Shown in pieces: positions 25,457 to 33,896 of a stretch of DNA of 64,000 nucleotides. The translations under genes were made by a program, and so were the position numbers. The notes under the pieces are model-generated. The model did not search any database. It was not told where the DNA came from and was given only the letters and a program-made list of their open reading frames with translations. Every line of letters begins with the position of its first letter. The first letter of the stretch is position 1. The DNA is from Nocardiopsis ansamitocini (lineage in GTDB: Bacteria; Actinomycetota; Actinomycetes; Streptosporangiales; Streptosporangiaceae), in NCBI RefSeq assembly GCF_030268225.1, contig NZ_BSQG01000003.1:220991-284990 (forward strand), given 5' to 3'.

Positions 25457-26233
25457 TCAGGGCTCCCGGTCCTGTAGTGGTTTGCGGGCCTCGAAGAGCG
25501 TTCGGCAGGAGTACGCGACGAACGGGCCTTCGGCCACGATCAGTTCGTGCAGGTCCCGGAGGCGGTCGCGGTACCGCTCGACGGTGAAGCCCGGTACCGT
25601 CCAGAGCACCTTGCGCAGGAAGTACACGACCGCGCCCACGTCGAAGAACTCCATCCGCAGCCGTTCCATCGGGACGTCTGCTACCTCCAGCCCCGCCGCG
25701 CGGGCCTGCGCGGCCTCCTCCTCGGGGTGGCGCCGGCGGCGTGGTTCCCCGGTGAGCGGTCCCAGGAAGAACTCGGTCAATGCGAAGACCGTCTCCGGTC
25801 CCACGTGCTGTGCGAAGTACGTCCCGCCCGGTGTCAGCACCCGGGCGATCTCCGTCCACCACACGCTTGCCGGGTGCCGGCTGGTGACCAGGTCGAACAC
25901 TCCATCGCCGAAGGGCAACGGAGGTTCGTCGCGCGCCGCGACGACGGCGACGCCGCGCGGCCCCAGGCGTGCGGCGGCCCTGGCGACGTTGGGCGGCCAG
26001 GACTCCGTGGCCACCATCACCGGCGGCAGCCGCTCGACGCCGGCCAGGACTTCCCCGCCGCCGGTCTGGATGTCCAGGGCACGCGACGCCGACCGCACGT
26101 GCTCGCCCATCAACCTCTGGTAGCCCCACGAAGGACGCTCCTCGGTGGCCCGCCCCTCCAACCAGGAGAAGTCCCAACCGTCCAGACAGGCCGAGTCGGC
26201 CTCGGCCACAAGTTCTTCGAAGGTGCGCGACAT
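25457..26233 (-). CDS. Class I SAM-dependent methyltransferase
   Basis: A 258-residue predicted methyltransferase. The SAM motif I region is ALDIQTGGGEVLAG (about 52-65, with the acidic-x-x-T-G-G-G pattern), followed by the acidic motif-II position and FDLVTSRHPASVWWTEIARVLTPGGTYFAQHVG (motifs III-IV). The start MSRTFEELV is the likely one because the earlier in-frame Met lacks a ribosome site. Substrate unknown. It stands alone on the minus strand. Confidence 0.82.
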   Translation of the reverse strand: MSRTFEELVAEADSACLDGWDFSWLEGRATEERPSWGYQRLMGEHVRSASRALDIQTGGGEVLAGVERLPPVMVATESWPPNVARAAARLGPRGVAVVAARDEPPLPFGDGVFDLVTSRHPASVWWTEIARVLTPGGTYFAQHVGPETVFALTEFFLGPLTGEPRRRRHPEEEAAQARAAGLEVADVPMERLRMEFFDVGAVVYFLRKVLWTVPGFTVERYRDRLRDLHELIVAEGPFVAYSCRTLFEARKPLQDREP

Positions 26234-26558
26234 GACCGCATCATCGCGGCACGAGGGCGCGAAGCCAACCACTTTTGCCCCCGCGGCACCGGGGTGTGCC
26301 CGATTCGTTCACGACGGTTCGCTGTCCCCGGGACGCCATCGGTCCCATGCGTGCCAAGCGCAGATCCGACATGGCTCGGGCGTCTGTCCGACTTCCCCCC
26401 GTCCCCACCGCCCGCTCCGCGGCCTGATGGACGCGACCGGAATCAGCGCCGGCCTCGACCGGCTCACGCCAGGACAGGAGGACGGCGGCTGGACGGCGGA
26501 CCGGGCGGTCCGTTCCCCGGCCGGGGGGCTGGACCGGCGCGGGGACGCGATCGTCGGG
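26234..26558. other. Intergenic region, no gene seen
   Basis: About 325 bases between two minus-strand genes, the methyltransferase and the formamidase-like hydrolase. It is GC-rich with several short self-complementary stretches (for example around 26515-26550) that may end the hydrolase transcript. No open frame with a ribosome site was found. Confidence 0.4.
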
Positions 26559-27668
26559 TCAGCGGGTGGTGTGCAGGCGGAGTTCCGTACAGATGCGGTC
26601 CCAGACGGGAGCGGTCGGGTCGATCACTGCGAAGTGGCCGCCGGTGTCCTCGATGACGGTGACCGGATCGGTTGCGGCGATCGCGTCCCGGACGTAGGCG
26701 CGGCTGGTCTCCAGCAGGTTCGGGTCGTCGTCCACGCAGCACACCACGACCTGTCGCAGACCCAGGGGAAGCCGGTGCGCAGGGGAGGACTCCTCGTAGA
26801 TCGCGGATGCCGCGCCGTAGCGGCCGCCGAGGGCAGCCGACACCGCGCCTTCGCTCAGCCATCGTTCGTCGCCCAGCCGCAGGTCGAGTACCCCGGCCAG
26901 TGACACCGCCACCGTCGGGCACACCCGCATCTCCCCGTCGGCAACGGCGTCGGCGCATGCTCGCAGCGCCAGTTGCCCTCCGGCCGAATGCCCCAGGACC
27001 GCCACCCGGTCCAGGTCCAGCAGCGGTGCCTGTTCCAGGTCGGCGAGTGTGTCCACCGCCGCGGCCACGTCATCGGTCGTCGCCGCCCACCCGTGCTCGT
27101 CGGGCCGACGGTATTCGACGTTCCACGTGGCGTACCCGCGCGCGGTCAGGTCCACGGCCGCGGCGTCCATGAGGTCGTACTCCCAGCGCGAACGCCAGTA
27201 CCCGCCGTGTACCAGCACGGCCACGGGGAACGGGCCCACGCCGTTCGGCAGGCGCAGTTCGGCGCGTTGTTCCCAGTGGTCGCCGTAGTCGACGACCTCG
27301 CCGGGAAAGAACCGGTGGTGGTACCAGCTGTCCACCGCGAAGCCGAGGCCGTCCAGTCCGCGCCCGCGGATGTGTGCCCGTACCCCGGCGGACCGGTCGG
27401 GGGAGCACTGGCCGAAATCCACCCGCAGTACCTCGGCAGCCCAGCCCCAGCCTCCCGGGCCGGGGTCCACCGAGCCGGGCACCACGATCGCCTCGCCGTC
27501 GGCGCTCGCGATCACCGACCGGATCTCGCTCGCGTCGCCTGCGACGACCAGTTCGCCACTCAGGCCGCGGGCCTCCAGGGCACGCGCGGTGATCTCCTGC
27601 GCGGTCCGGACGTGCGTCAGCGCGTCGGACGCGGCGACGATCGTCAGGTGGGGCGCCGGTGCGTTCAT
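26559..27668 (-). CDS. Alpha/beta hydrolase, candidate kynurenine formamidase
   Basis: A 369-residue protein with two parts. The C-terminal about 235 residues are an alpha/beta hydrolase with the oxyanion motif VLVHGGYWR, typical of arylformamidases and related esterases, the nucleophile elbow GHSAGG and a C-terminal GGHFAVIDP with the catalytic His. The N-terminal about 130 residues (with IVVPGSVDPGPGG and VRAHIRGRGLDGLGFAVDSW) are an additional domain that resembles small dehydroquinase-like folds, an impression from the residue pattern only. Tryptophan 2,3-dioxygenase and kynureninase genes lie 4-5 kb away and no other formamidase is visible, so hydrolysis of N-formylkynurenine is the best guess. 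A general esterase remains possible. Confidence 0.72.
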   Translation of the reverse strand: MNAPAPHLTIVAASDALTHVRTAQEITARALEARGLSGELVVAGDASEIRSVIASADGEAIVVPGSVDPGPGGWGWAAEVLRVDFGQCSPDRSAGVRAHIRGRGLDGLGFAVDSWYHHRFFPGEVVDYGDHWEQRAELRLPNGVGPFPVAVLVHGGYWRSRWEYDLMDAAAVDLTARGYATWNVEYRRPDEHGWAATTDDVAAAVDTLADLEQAPLLDLDRVAVLGHSAGGQLALRACADAVADGEMRVCPTVAVSLAGVLDLRLGDERWLSEGAVSAALGGRYGAASAIYEESSPAHRLPLGLRQVVVCCVDDDPNLLETSRAYVRDAIAATDPVTVIEDTGGHFAVIDPTAPVWDRICTELRLHTTR

Positions 27669-27711
27669 CGTCGGGGCACATCCCATCATGTCGGTGAGGA
27701 AGGGGAGCGGC

Positions 27712-28629
27712 TTACCCGCCGGCGGGCGGGTCGGGCGGGGCCATGCCCGACACCAGGATGGTGACGAGGTCGAGGACCCGGGTGCTCTGGTGCCGGCCCG
27801 CCATCGTCTGGACCTGGGCCCGACGCTGTTCGAAGACCGGGTGGTTCACCCGGACGTGGACCAGGCCCTCCGAGGGGGCGGTCTCCGCCCGTAGCGAGCT
27901 GGCCAGTGCCACGCCGCCCCCGGCCTTGGCGAACTCGTAGATCGGGGCGAACCTGCCGCATTCGAGGACCGGGCGGATGGTCAGCCGCTCCATCCGCACC
28001 GCTGCGTCGAACAGTTCCCGCTGGCTCGTGCCTTCCGAGGAGAGCGCCAGCGGGTGCTCGCACAGTTCGGCGAGGCCCACGGAGGAGCGGCCCGCGAGCG
28101 GGTGGTCGGGGCGCACCATCGCGAACAGCGGAACGACGACCGAGTGCTCGACCCGCACGTCGTTCTGCTGCCCGATCGCATAAGTGACGGCGATGTCGGA
28201 CTGCCCCTCCACCACCTGGCGGGTCGCCTCCTCGCGGGTCACCACGTCCAGCCGGAAGGACACCGTTTCGTGCACGCGGCGCAGGGCGGCCATCGCCTGC
28301 GGCACCACACGGTAGGAGAACCCCTCCGTGCAGGCCACGCTGACGGTGCGCGATTCGGTGGTGTCGATGCTGCGGATCTCGGTCAGCAGTGCCGAGGTCT
28401 CGATCTCGGTGCGGCGCACGTGCGCGAGCAGCCGGTGCCCGGCATCGGTGAGCGTCATCCCGCGGGTGTGCCGGTCGAACAGGGAGGCGCCGACCTCGGA
28501 TTCCAGTTTCGCGATCTGGCGGCTCACGGCGGAGGTCGCGATGTGGTGGCGTGCGGCGGCCTCGGTGACGGAGCCGGTGCGGGCCACCTCATGGAAGTAG
28601 ACGAGAGCGGTGGGCATCAACCGCAGCAC
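27712..28629 (-). CDS. LysR-family regulator of the tryptophan degradation region
   Basis: A 305-residue LysR-type activator: winged helix-turn-helix at about 8-65 (FHEVARTGSVTEAAARHHIATSAVSRQIAKLE) and a co-inducer domain behind it. I chose the GTG at 28629, six bases after GGAGGGAG; the ATG 12 bases downstream has no ribosome site. It is divergent from the M20 peptidase/transporter/kynA/kynU genes and precedes the formamidase-like gene by 43 bases, which fits control of the whole region, perhaps in response to tryptophan or kynurenine. Confidence 0.88.
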   Translation of the reverse strand: MLRLMPTALVYFHEVARTGSVTEAAARHHIATSAVSRQIAKLESEVGASLFDRHTRGMTLTDAGHRLLAHVRRTEIETSALLTEIRSIDTTESRTVSVACTEGFSYRVVPQAMAALRRVHETVSFRLDVVTREEATRQVVEGQSDIAVTYAIGQQNDVRVEHSVVVPLFAMVRPDHPLAGRSSVGLAELCEHPLALSSEGTSQRELFDAAVRMERLTIRPVLECGRFAPIYEFAKAGGGVALASSLRAETAPSEGLVHVRVNHPVFEQRRAQVQTMAGRHQSTRVLDLVTILVSGMAPPDPPAGG

Positions 28630-28700
28630 GGCGCGCTCCCTCCGCACGAGGCGGGAACCGGGTGTCCGTTCCACGGCAACAAACGCTTTCTTGACACTCG

Positions 28701-28719
28701 CTTTGCTTTATAAGCAAAG
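28701..28719. promoter_or_regulatory. Palindromic operator between LysR and M20 genes
   Basis: CTTTGCTT-TAT-AAGCAAAG, a perfect 8+8-base palindrome, lies 72 bases upstream of the LysR GTG and 88 bases upstream of the M20 gene. A TTGACA hexamer starts ten bases to its left. An AT-rich dyad in a divergent intergenic region is the expected place for LysR binding. Confidence 0.6.
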
Positions 28720-28806
28720 CCGACACCGGAAAACGGTAATGGTGCTGGCCGCGGAAGTGACGTTAGCCTCATGCGACGACTCTAACAGCAGCCGGGGGAA
28801 GCGCAG

Positions 28807-30246
28807 ATGGATCGTGGTAGTGCTATCGACTTGGCCAGGCAATACTTTGACTCCGGTCGGTTTTTCACCGAGCTTTCCGCTTTGGTGGCGTATCCCACCG
28901 AGAGTCAGAATCGTGACCGGCGCGTTGCCATGGAGGCATACCTGTCTGAGGCGATCGAGCCGATCCTCGACGGCCTGGGATGCGAGACGCGCCTCTTCGC
29001 CAACCCCGACGAGGCGGGTGGCCCCTTCCTCGTCGCCACCCGGGTCGAGGACAGGGAGCTGCCCGTTGTCCTCTGTTACGGCCACGCCGACGTCGTCGTC
29101 GGACAGCAGGGCCGGTGGAGCGAAGGGCGCGACCCCTGGACGCTCACGGCGGTGGGCGACCGCTGGTACGGAAGAGGGACCGCCGACAACAAGGGGCAGC
29201 ACCTGATCAATCTCGCGGCGTTGCGGCTGCTGCTCGACGAGCGGGGGAGTCTCGGCTTCAACCTCACGGTGCTGTTGGAGACCGGTGAGGAGATCGGTTC
29301 GCCCGGTCTCGCCGAGTTCGCCAGGCAGCACCGGGACCTGCTGGCGGCCGACGTGCTCATCGCCTCCGACGGCCCCCGGCTGCGCGCGGACACCCCCACC
29401 CTCTTCCTCGGCGCGCGTGGCGGAGTGACCATCGAATTGGATGCCGACCTGCGTGCCGGCTCCTACCACTCGGGCAACTGGGGCGGACTGCTGCGCAACG
29501 CCGCCACCACCGTCACCGGAGCCGTCGCCACCCTGGTGGACGGGCACGGGGTCATCACCTGCCCGGCCCTGCTGCCCGGCGCCCCCTCGGAGACGGTCCG
29601 CCGTATGCTCCACGAGGTGCGGATCGGCGGATCACCCGGGGATCCGACCGTCGACGAGGACTGGGCCGACCGTTCCCTCAGCGACGCGGAGCGGGTGTTC
29701 GCCTGGAACACGCTGGAGGTCCTCGCCCTGGAGGCCGGCGACGCCGCCAGCCCCGTCAACGCCATCCCGGGCAGGGCCCGCGCCGTGCTGCAACTGCGCT
29801 TCGTGGTCGGCACCGACCTGGACGGAGCGGCCGACGCCGTGCGTGCCCACCTGGATTCCCACGGCTATCCGATGGTCGGGGTGCGGGTGCTCCAGTCCTT
29901 CCCCGCGAGCCGGACCGAGCCGGACCACCCGTGGGTGCGCTGGGCGATCGCGTCGCTGGAACGCACTGTCGACGGGCCCGTCGCGGTACTGCCCACCATC
30001 GGCGGTTCCCTGCCCAACCACGTGTTCACCGACATCCTCGGCCTGCCCACGGTCTGGCTGCCGCACTCCTACCCCGGCTGTCTCCAACACGCCCCCGACG
30101 AACACCTGCTCGTCGACGTCGCGCGGCAGGGCCTCGAAATCGCAGCCGGTCTGTTTTACGACCTGGGAACCGCCGACCCCGCGACGCGCCCGCCGCGCCC
30201 GGCCGGACGCGCGGGCGCCTCCGACCTCGCCCCCACCGCACCGTGA
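28807..30246 (+). CDS. M20-family metallopeptidase/deacylase
   Basis: A 479-residue dinuclear-zinc hydrolase. Metal and catalytic residues are visible in CYGHADVV (His and Asp), RGTADNKGQ (bridging Asp), ETGEEIGS (catalytic Glu and metal Glu), IASDGPR and the late PHSYPG...HAPDEH. The family cleaves dipeptides, N-acyl amino acids or carbamoyl groups. It heads an operon with an MFS transporter and tryptophan dioxygenase, so it may release tryptophan or kynurenine from an acylated or peptide form. The preceding GGGGGAAGC leader supports the ATG. Confidence 0.87.
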   Translation: MDRGSAIDLARQYFDSGRFFTELSALVAYPTESQNRDRRVAMEAYLSEAIEPILDGLGCETRLFANPDEAGGPFLVATRVEDRELPVVLCYGHADVVVGQQGRWSEGRDPWTLTAVGDRWYGRGTADNKGQHLINLAALRLLLDERGSLGFNLTVLLETGEEIGSPGLAEFARQHRDLLAADVLIASDGPRLRADTPTLFLGARGGVTIELDADLRAGSYHSGNWGGLLRNAATTVTGAVATLVDGHGVITCPALLPGAPSETVRRMLHEVRIGGSPGDPTVDEDWADRSLSDAERVFAWNTLEVLALEAGDAASPVNAIPGRARAVLQLRFVVGTDLDGAADAVRAHLDSHGYPMVGVRVLQSFPASRTEPDHPWVRWAIASLERTVDGPVAVLPTIGGSLPNHVFTDILGLPTVWLPHSYPGCLQHAPDEHLLVDVARQGLEIAAGLFYDLGTADPATRPPRPAGRAGASDLAPTAP

Positions 30247-30308
30247 ACCAACGCCGCAGCCCCGGCCCGACCGACAACGGACCCCGGACCGTCGACAGGG
30301 AGAGTCCC

Positions 30309-31592
30309 GTGCCGCCCCACACCCACCCAGTGCCCCCCGCCAGGACGGGGCCGCGTCCGGCGCGCGTCATCGTCGCGGCGACCATCGGAAACACCCTGGA
30401 ATGGTTCGACATCGCGATCTACGCGCTGTTCGCCATCTACATCGGCCGTAATTTCTTCCCCGCCGCCGACCCCGGCGTCGAACTGGTCCAGACGTTCGGC
30501 GTCTTCGGGGTGTCCTACCTGATCCGACCGCTCGGCGGCCTGCTCCTGGGCTCCTACGCCGACCGGAAGGGGCGCAAGAAAGCCCTGGTCCAGACGATCA
30601 GGCTCATGGTCGTGGGCACAGCCATGATCGCCTTCATGCCCACCTACGAATCGATCGGGGTGCTCGCGCCCCTGGGCATCATCGTCGCCCGCCTGATCCA
30701 GGGATTCGCCGCGGGCGGAGAGTTCGGCGCGGCCACTTCGCTCCTCGTCGAGCAGAACGGCGAACGCCGCGGGTTCCTCGGCAGTTTCCAGTTCGCCAGC
30801 CAGGGACTCGCCACCCTGCTCGCAGCCGGGTTCGCCGCGGGGCTCACCGCTGTGCTCTCCGACGCCGACATGACCTCCTGGGGGTGGCGCGTCCCCTTCG
30901 TGTTCGGACTTCTCGTCGGACCCGTCGGCTACGTCATCCGCCGCTACGTCGACGAGTCCCCGGCGGTGGCCGGGCGTGACACCGGGAACGCGTCCCCGGT
31001 CCGCGAGCTCTTCCGGCAGCACTGGGGCGGACTGCTCATCGCGGGAGGGGTGCTCGTGGTCTCGACCGCGCTCAACTTCATCCTCCAGTACCTGCCGACC
31101 TTCGGAATCAGCGAGTTGGGGCTCGCCCCTTCGCTGTCCTATGTGGCGCTGGTCATCACCGGGGCCATCCTCACCGTGGTCACCCCGATCGTCGGAGGGG
31201 CCTCCGACCGGTTCGGGCGGCTGAGGATCATGCTTCCCTCCGCCGTCCTGATCGGGGTCAGCGTCGTCCCGTTGTTCATGTGGTTGATCGCGGTGCCCTC
31301 CTTCGCGACCCTGGCGGCCATGATGGTTCTCCTCGGCCTGCTCAAAGCGCTGTACTTCGGGGCGCTGCCCTCGGTGATGGCCGACGCCTTTCCCGTCGGG
31401 GCGCGGGCGACCGGGTTGTCGTTCAGCTACAACACCACCGTGGCGATATTCGGCGGTTTCACCCCCACTATCGCCGCTGCCCTGATCGCCGCGACCGGCC
31501 AGCAGGTCTCCCCGGGGTACTACCTCTTCGCCGTCTCGTTCGTGAGCATCGCCGCTCTGCTGGGCGCGGTGCGCTTTCGCGGAATCCGGTAG
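30309..31592 (+). CDS. MFS transporter, metabolite:H+ symporter type
   Basis: A 427-residue, 12-helix membrane transporter. GNTLEWFDIAIYALFAIYIGRNFFP is the start of the MHS (ProP/KgtP-like) subfamily, and the loop 2-3 motif GSYADRKGRKKAL and the QGFAAGGEFGAA helix-4 motif confirm it. The GTG at 30309 has AGGGAG upstream. It lies between the M20 peptidase and tryptophan dioxygenase genes, so the cargo may be an aromatic amino acid, a peptide or kynurenine. Confidence 0.88.
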   Translation: MPPHTHPVPPARTGPRPARVIVAATIGNTLEWFDIAIYALFAIYIGRNFFPAADPGVELVQTFGVFGVSYLIRPLGGLLLGSYADRKGRKKALVQTIRLMVVGTAMIAFMPTYESIGVLAPLGIIVARLIQGFAAGGEFGAATSLLVEQNGERRGFLGSFQFASQGLATLLAAGFAAGLTAVLSDADMTSWGWRVPFVFGLLVGPVGYVIRRYVDESPAVAGRDTGNASPVRELFRQHWGGLLIAGGVLVVSTALNFILQYLPTFGISELGLAPSLSYVALVITGAILTVVTPIVGGASDRFGRLRIMLPSAVLIGVSVVPLFMWLIAVPSFATLAAMMVLLGLLKALYFGALPSVMADAFPVGARATGLSFSYNTTVAIFGGFTPTIAAALIAATGQQVSPGYYLFAVSFVSIAALLGAVRFRGIR

Positions 31593-31673
31593 CCCCGGGG
31601 CAGCGCCGGACAGGTAACGGAAAATACGATCAGTGGCCTGTTGGCCGAAGCGACGAGAAGGGTCGAGGACACC

Positions 31674-32528
31674 ATGACGGTAGAGGCGAATTCCAGATCC
31701 CTGGAGAAGGAGATCGTCACCGACTTCAGCTCCCGAATGAGCTACGGCTCCTACCTGGAGCTGGAGACGCTGCTCAGCGCGCAGAACCCGGTGAGCAGGC
31801 CCGAGCACCACGACGAGATGCTGTTCATCGTCCAGCACCAGACGACCGAACTGTGGCTCAAGCTCGTCCTGCACGAGCTTCTCGCCGCGCGTGCGGCGTT
31901 CGACGCGGACGACATGAGCAAAGCCCTCAAGTGCATCGCGCGGGTCAAGCACATCCAGAAGACCCTGACCGAGCAGTGGTCGGTCCTGGCGACGCTCACC
32001 CCCACCGAGTACTCCGAGTTCCGTGGCTTCCTCGGCAACTCCTCGGGATTCCAGTCCCACCAGTACCGCGCCGTGGAGTTCGTCCTCGGGAACAAGAACG
32101 AGGGCATGCTCGCGGTTTTCGCGTCCGACCCCGACGCCCACCGGCTGCTCGCCGCGCTTTTGAGCGAACCCAGCCTCTACGATGCCTTCTGGCGCTGCCT
32201 GGACCGGCGCGGCTACGAGGTCCCGGCCTCGGCACTGGAACGCGACGTCACCAAGGCATATGTCAGCAACCCGGAGCTGATCGGGCTGATCACCTCGGTC
32301 TACACCGACTCCGAGAAGAACTGGGCGGTCTACGAGGCGTTCGAGGAGTTCGTCGACCTGGAAGAGAACTTCCAATTGTGGCGGTTCCGGCACATGCGCA
32401 CGGTCCTGCGCACCATCGGCATGAAGCGGGGGACCGGGGGCTCCAGCGGAGTCGGTTTCCTCCAGCGCGCGCTGGAACTCACCTTCTTCCCCGAGCTGTT
32501 GGAAGCCCGAACCGAAATCGGTGCCTGA
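31674..32528 (+). CDS. kynA: Tryptophan 2,3-dioxygenase
   Basis: Haem enzyme that opens the indole ring of L-tryptophan with O2 to N-formylkynurenine, the first step of the kynurenine route. The 284 residues include FIVQHQTTELWLKL (51-64, His55 substrate site), the FRGFLGNSSGFQSHQYR segment and RFRHMRTVLRTIGMKRGTGG with the proximal haem His at 240. It begins about 80 bases after the transporter and is followed after 37 bases by kynureninase. Confidence 0.95.
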   Translation: MTVEANSRSLEKEIVTDFSSRMSYGSYLELETLLSAQNPVSRPEHHDEMLFIVQHQTTELWLKLVLHELLAARAAFDADDMSKALKCIARVKHIQKTLTEQWSVLATLTPTEYSEFRGFLGNSSGFQSHQYRAVEFVLGNKNEGMLAVFASDPDAHRLLAALLSEPSLYDAFWRCLDRRGYEVPASALERDVTKAYVSNPELIGLITSVYTDSEKNWAVYEAFEEFVDLEENFQLWRFRHMRTVLRTIGMKRGTGGSSGVGFLQRALELTFFPELLEARTEIGA

Positions 32529-32565
32529 CCCACCCGTCCGCTTCTCCGGTAGAAACGAGAGCACG

Positions 32566-33795
32566 ATGCCCGACAGCGACCTCACCGCACGCGCCGCCGA
32601 ACTCGACCGGGCCGACCCGCTCGCCTCCTACCGCCAGTTGTTCGTCGGGGTCGACGACCCCGACGTGGTCGCCTACCTCGACGGCAACTCCCTGGGCCGC
32701 CCGCTCAAGGCGAGCGCCGCAGAGGTCTCCGACTTCGTCAGCCACACGTGGGGCTCCCGCCTCATCCGCGCCTGGGACGAGCAATGGTTCGACCTTCCCC
32801 TCGCCATTGGTGACCGGCTTGCAGCCGCAGCCCTCGGTGCGGCCGGCGGGCAGACCGTCGTCGGCGACTCCACCACGGTCCTGCTGTACAAGCTGGTCCG
32901 CGCAGGACTGGCCCTGCGCCCCGGCCGCACCGAGATCGTCGTCGACCGCGACAACTTCCCCACCGACCGCTACGTCCTGGAGGGGGTCGCAGCCGAGCTC
33001 GGCCTGACCCTGCGGTGGATCGAGTCGGACCCGTGCGGCGGTGTGACCCCCGAAGAGGTCCGGGCCGTGGTGGGGCCGCGCACCGCCCTCGTCGTGCTCA
33101 GCCACGTCGCCTATCGCTCCGGCTATCTCCTCGACGCCCCCGCTGTCACCGAGGCGGTGCACGAGTCCGGGGCACTGCTCCTGCTGGACCTGTGCCACTC
33201 GGTGGGCTCGGTGCCCGTGGACCTGGACGCATGGGGCGTGGATCTCGCGGTGGGCTGCACGTACAAGTACCTCAACGGCGGTCCGGGTTCTCCGGCGTTC
33301 GCCTACGTGCGTGCCGAGTACCTGCCCGATTTCGCCCAGCCCATCTGGGGGTGGATGGGGAGCGCTCGGGCGTTCGAAATGGGGCAGGGATATGTGCCTG
33401 CGGACGGCATCCGCCGGGTGATCAGCGGAACGCCCGTGGTCTCCGCGATGATCGCGATGCAGGGCACGATCGCGCTCATCGAGGAGGTGGGTATGACGGC
33501 GATCCGTGCGAAGTCCGTCGCCCTCACCGAGTTCGCCCTCCGGCTCGTCGACGCGTGGCTGACCCCCTACGGGGTCGAGGTCAGTTCGCCCACCGACGCC
33601 GAGCGGCGCGGTGGGCACGTCACGATCGACCACCCGGCCTTCAAAGGCATGGCCGAGCGGTTGTGGGAACGCGGGGTCATCCCCGACTTTCGCCGCCCCC
33701 AGGGCCTGCGGCTGGGCCTGAGTCCGCTGAGCACGAGCTTCACCGAGGTGCTGACGGGTGTCGCGGCGATCCGCGACGAGCTCGCCCGGGCCTGA
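32566..33795 (+). CDS. kynU: Kynureninase
   Basis: PLP enzyme that splits kynurenine to anthranilate and alanine. The 409-residue chain belongs to fold-type I, with DGNSLGRPLKAS near the N-terminus, DLCHSVGSVPVDL for the PLP-binding Asp, and the Schiff-base lysine in CTYKYLNGGPGSPAF (Lys234). It is the last gene of the operon, ending in a stem-loop. No anthranilate-degrading gene follows, so the product may leave the pathway as anthranilate for another use. Confidence 0.95.
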   Translation: MPDSDLTARAAELDRADPLASYRQLFVGVDDPDVVAYLDGNSLGRPLKASAAEVSDFVSHTWGSRLIRAWDEQWFDLPLAIGDRLAAAALGAAGGQTVVGDSTTVLLYKLVRAGLALRPGRTEIVVDRDNFPTDRYVLEGVAAELGLTLRWIESDPCGGVTPEEVRAVVGPRTALVVLSHVAYRSGYLLDAPAVTEAVHESGALLLLDLCHSVGSVPVDLDAWGVDLAVGCTYKYLNGGPGSPAFAYVRAEYLPDFAQPIWGWMGSARAFEMGQGYVPADGIRRVISGTPVVSAMIAMQGTIALIEEVGMTAIRAKSVALTEFALRLVDAWLTPYGVEVSSPTDAERRGGHVTIDHPAFKGMAERLWERGVIPDFRRPQGLRLGLSPLSTSFTEVLTGVAAIRDELARA

Positions 33796-33801
33796 GGGGC
33801 A

Positions 33802-33836
33802 TCCGCGCCCGCCGGCCCCGGTACGGCGGGCGCGGA
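33802..33836. terminator. Terminator between kynU and the acyl-CoA oxidase gene
   Basis: Perfect 13-base arms TCCGCGCCCGCCG (33802-33814) and CGGCGGGCGCGGA (33824-33836) around a 9-base loop, placed seven bases after the kynU stop and 60 bases from the convergent oxidase stop. It can serve both strands; no U-tract. Confidence 0.7.
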
Positions 33837-33896
33837 CACCGAAACCCCCACGGTCGACTGCCCTGCCGCCCGCCATGGTGCCCGCTCCCGTGATGC

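Noticed and set aside
28691-28714. TTGACA followed by TATAAG as a promoter for the M20 operon
   Set aside because: The spacing is only 13 bases, too short for a standard promoter; the dyad is kept as an operator candidate only.
32566-33795. Considered as the missing egtE C-S lyase because both are class-V-like PLP enzymes
   Set aside because: Motifs match kynureninase and it is in an operon with tryptophan 2,3-dioxygenase.
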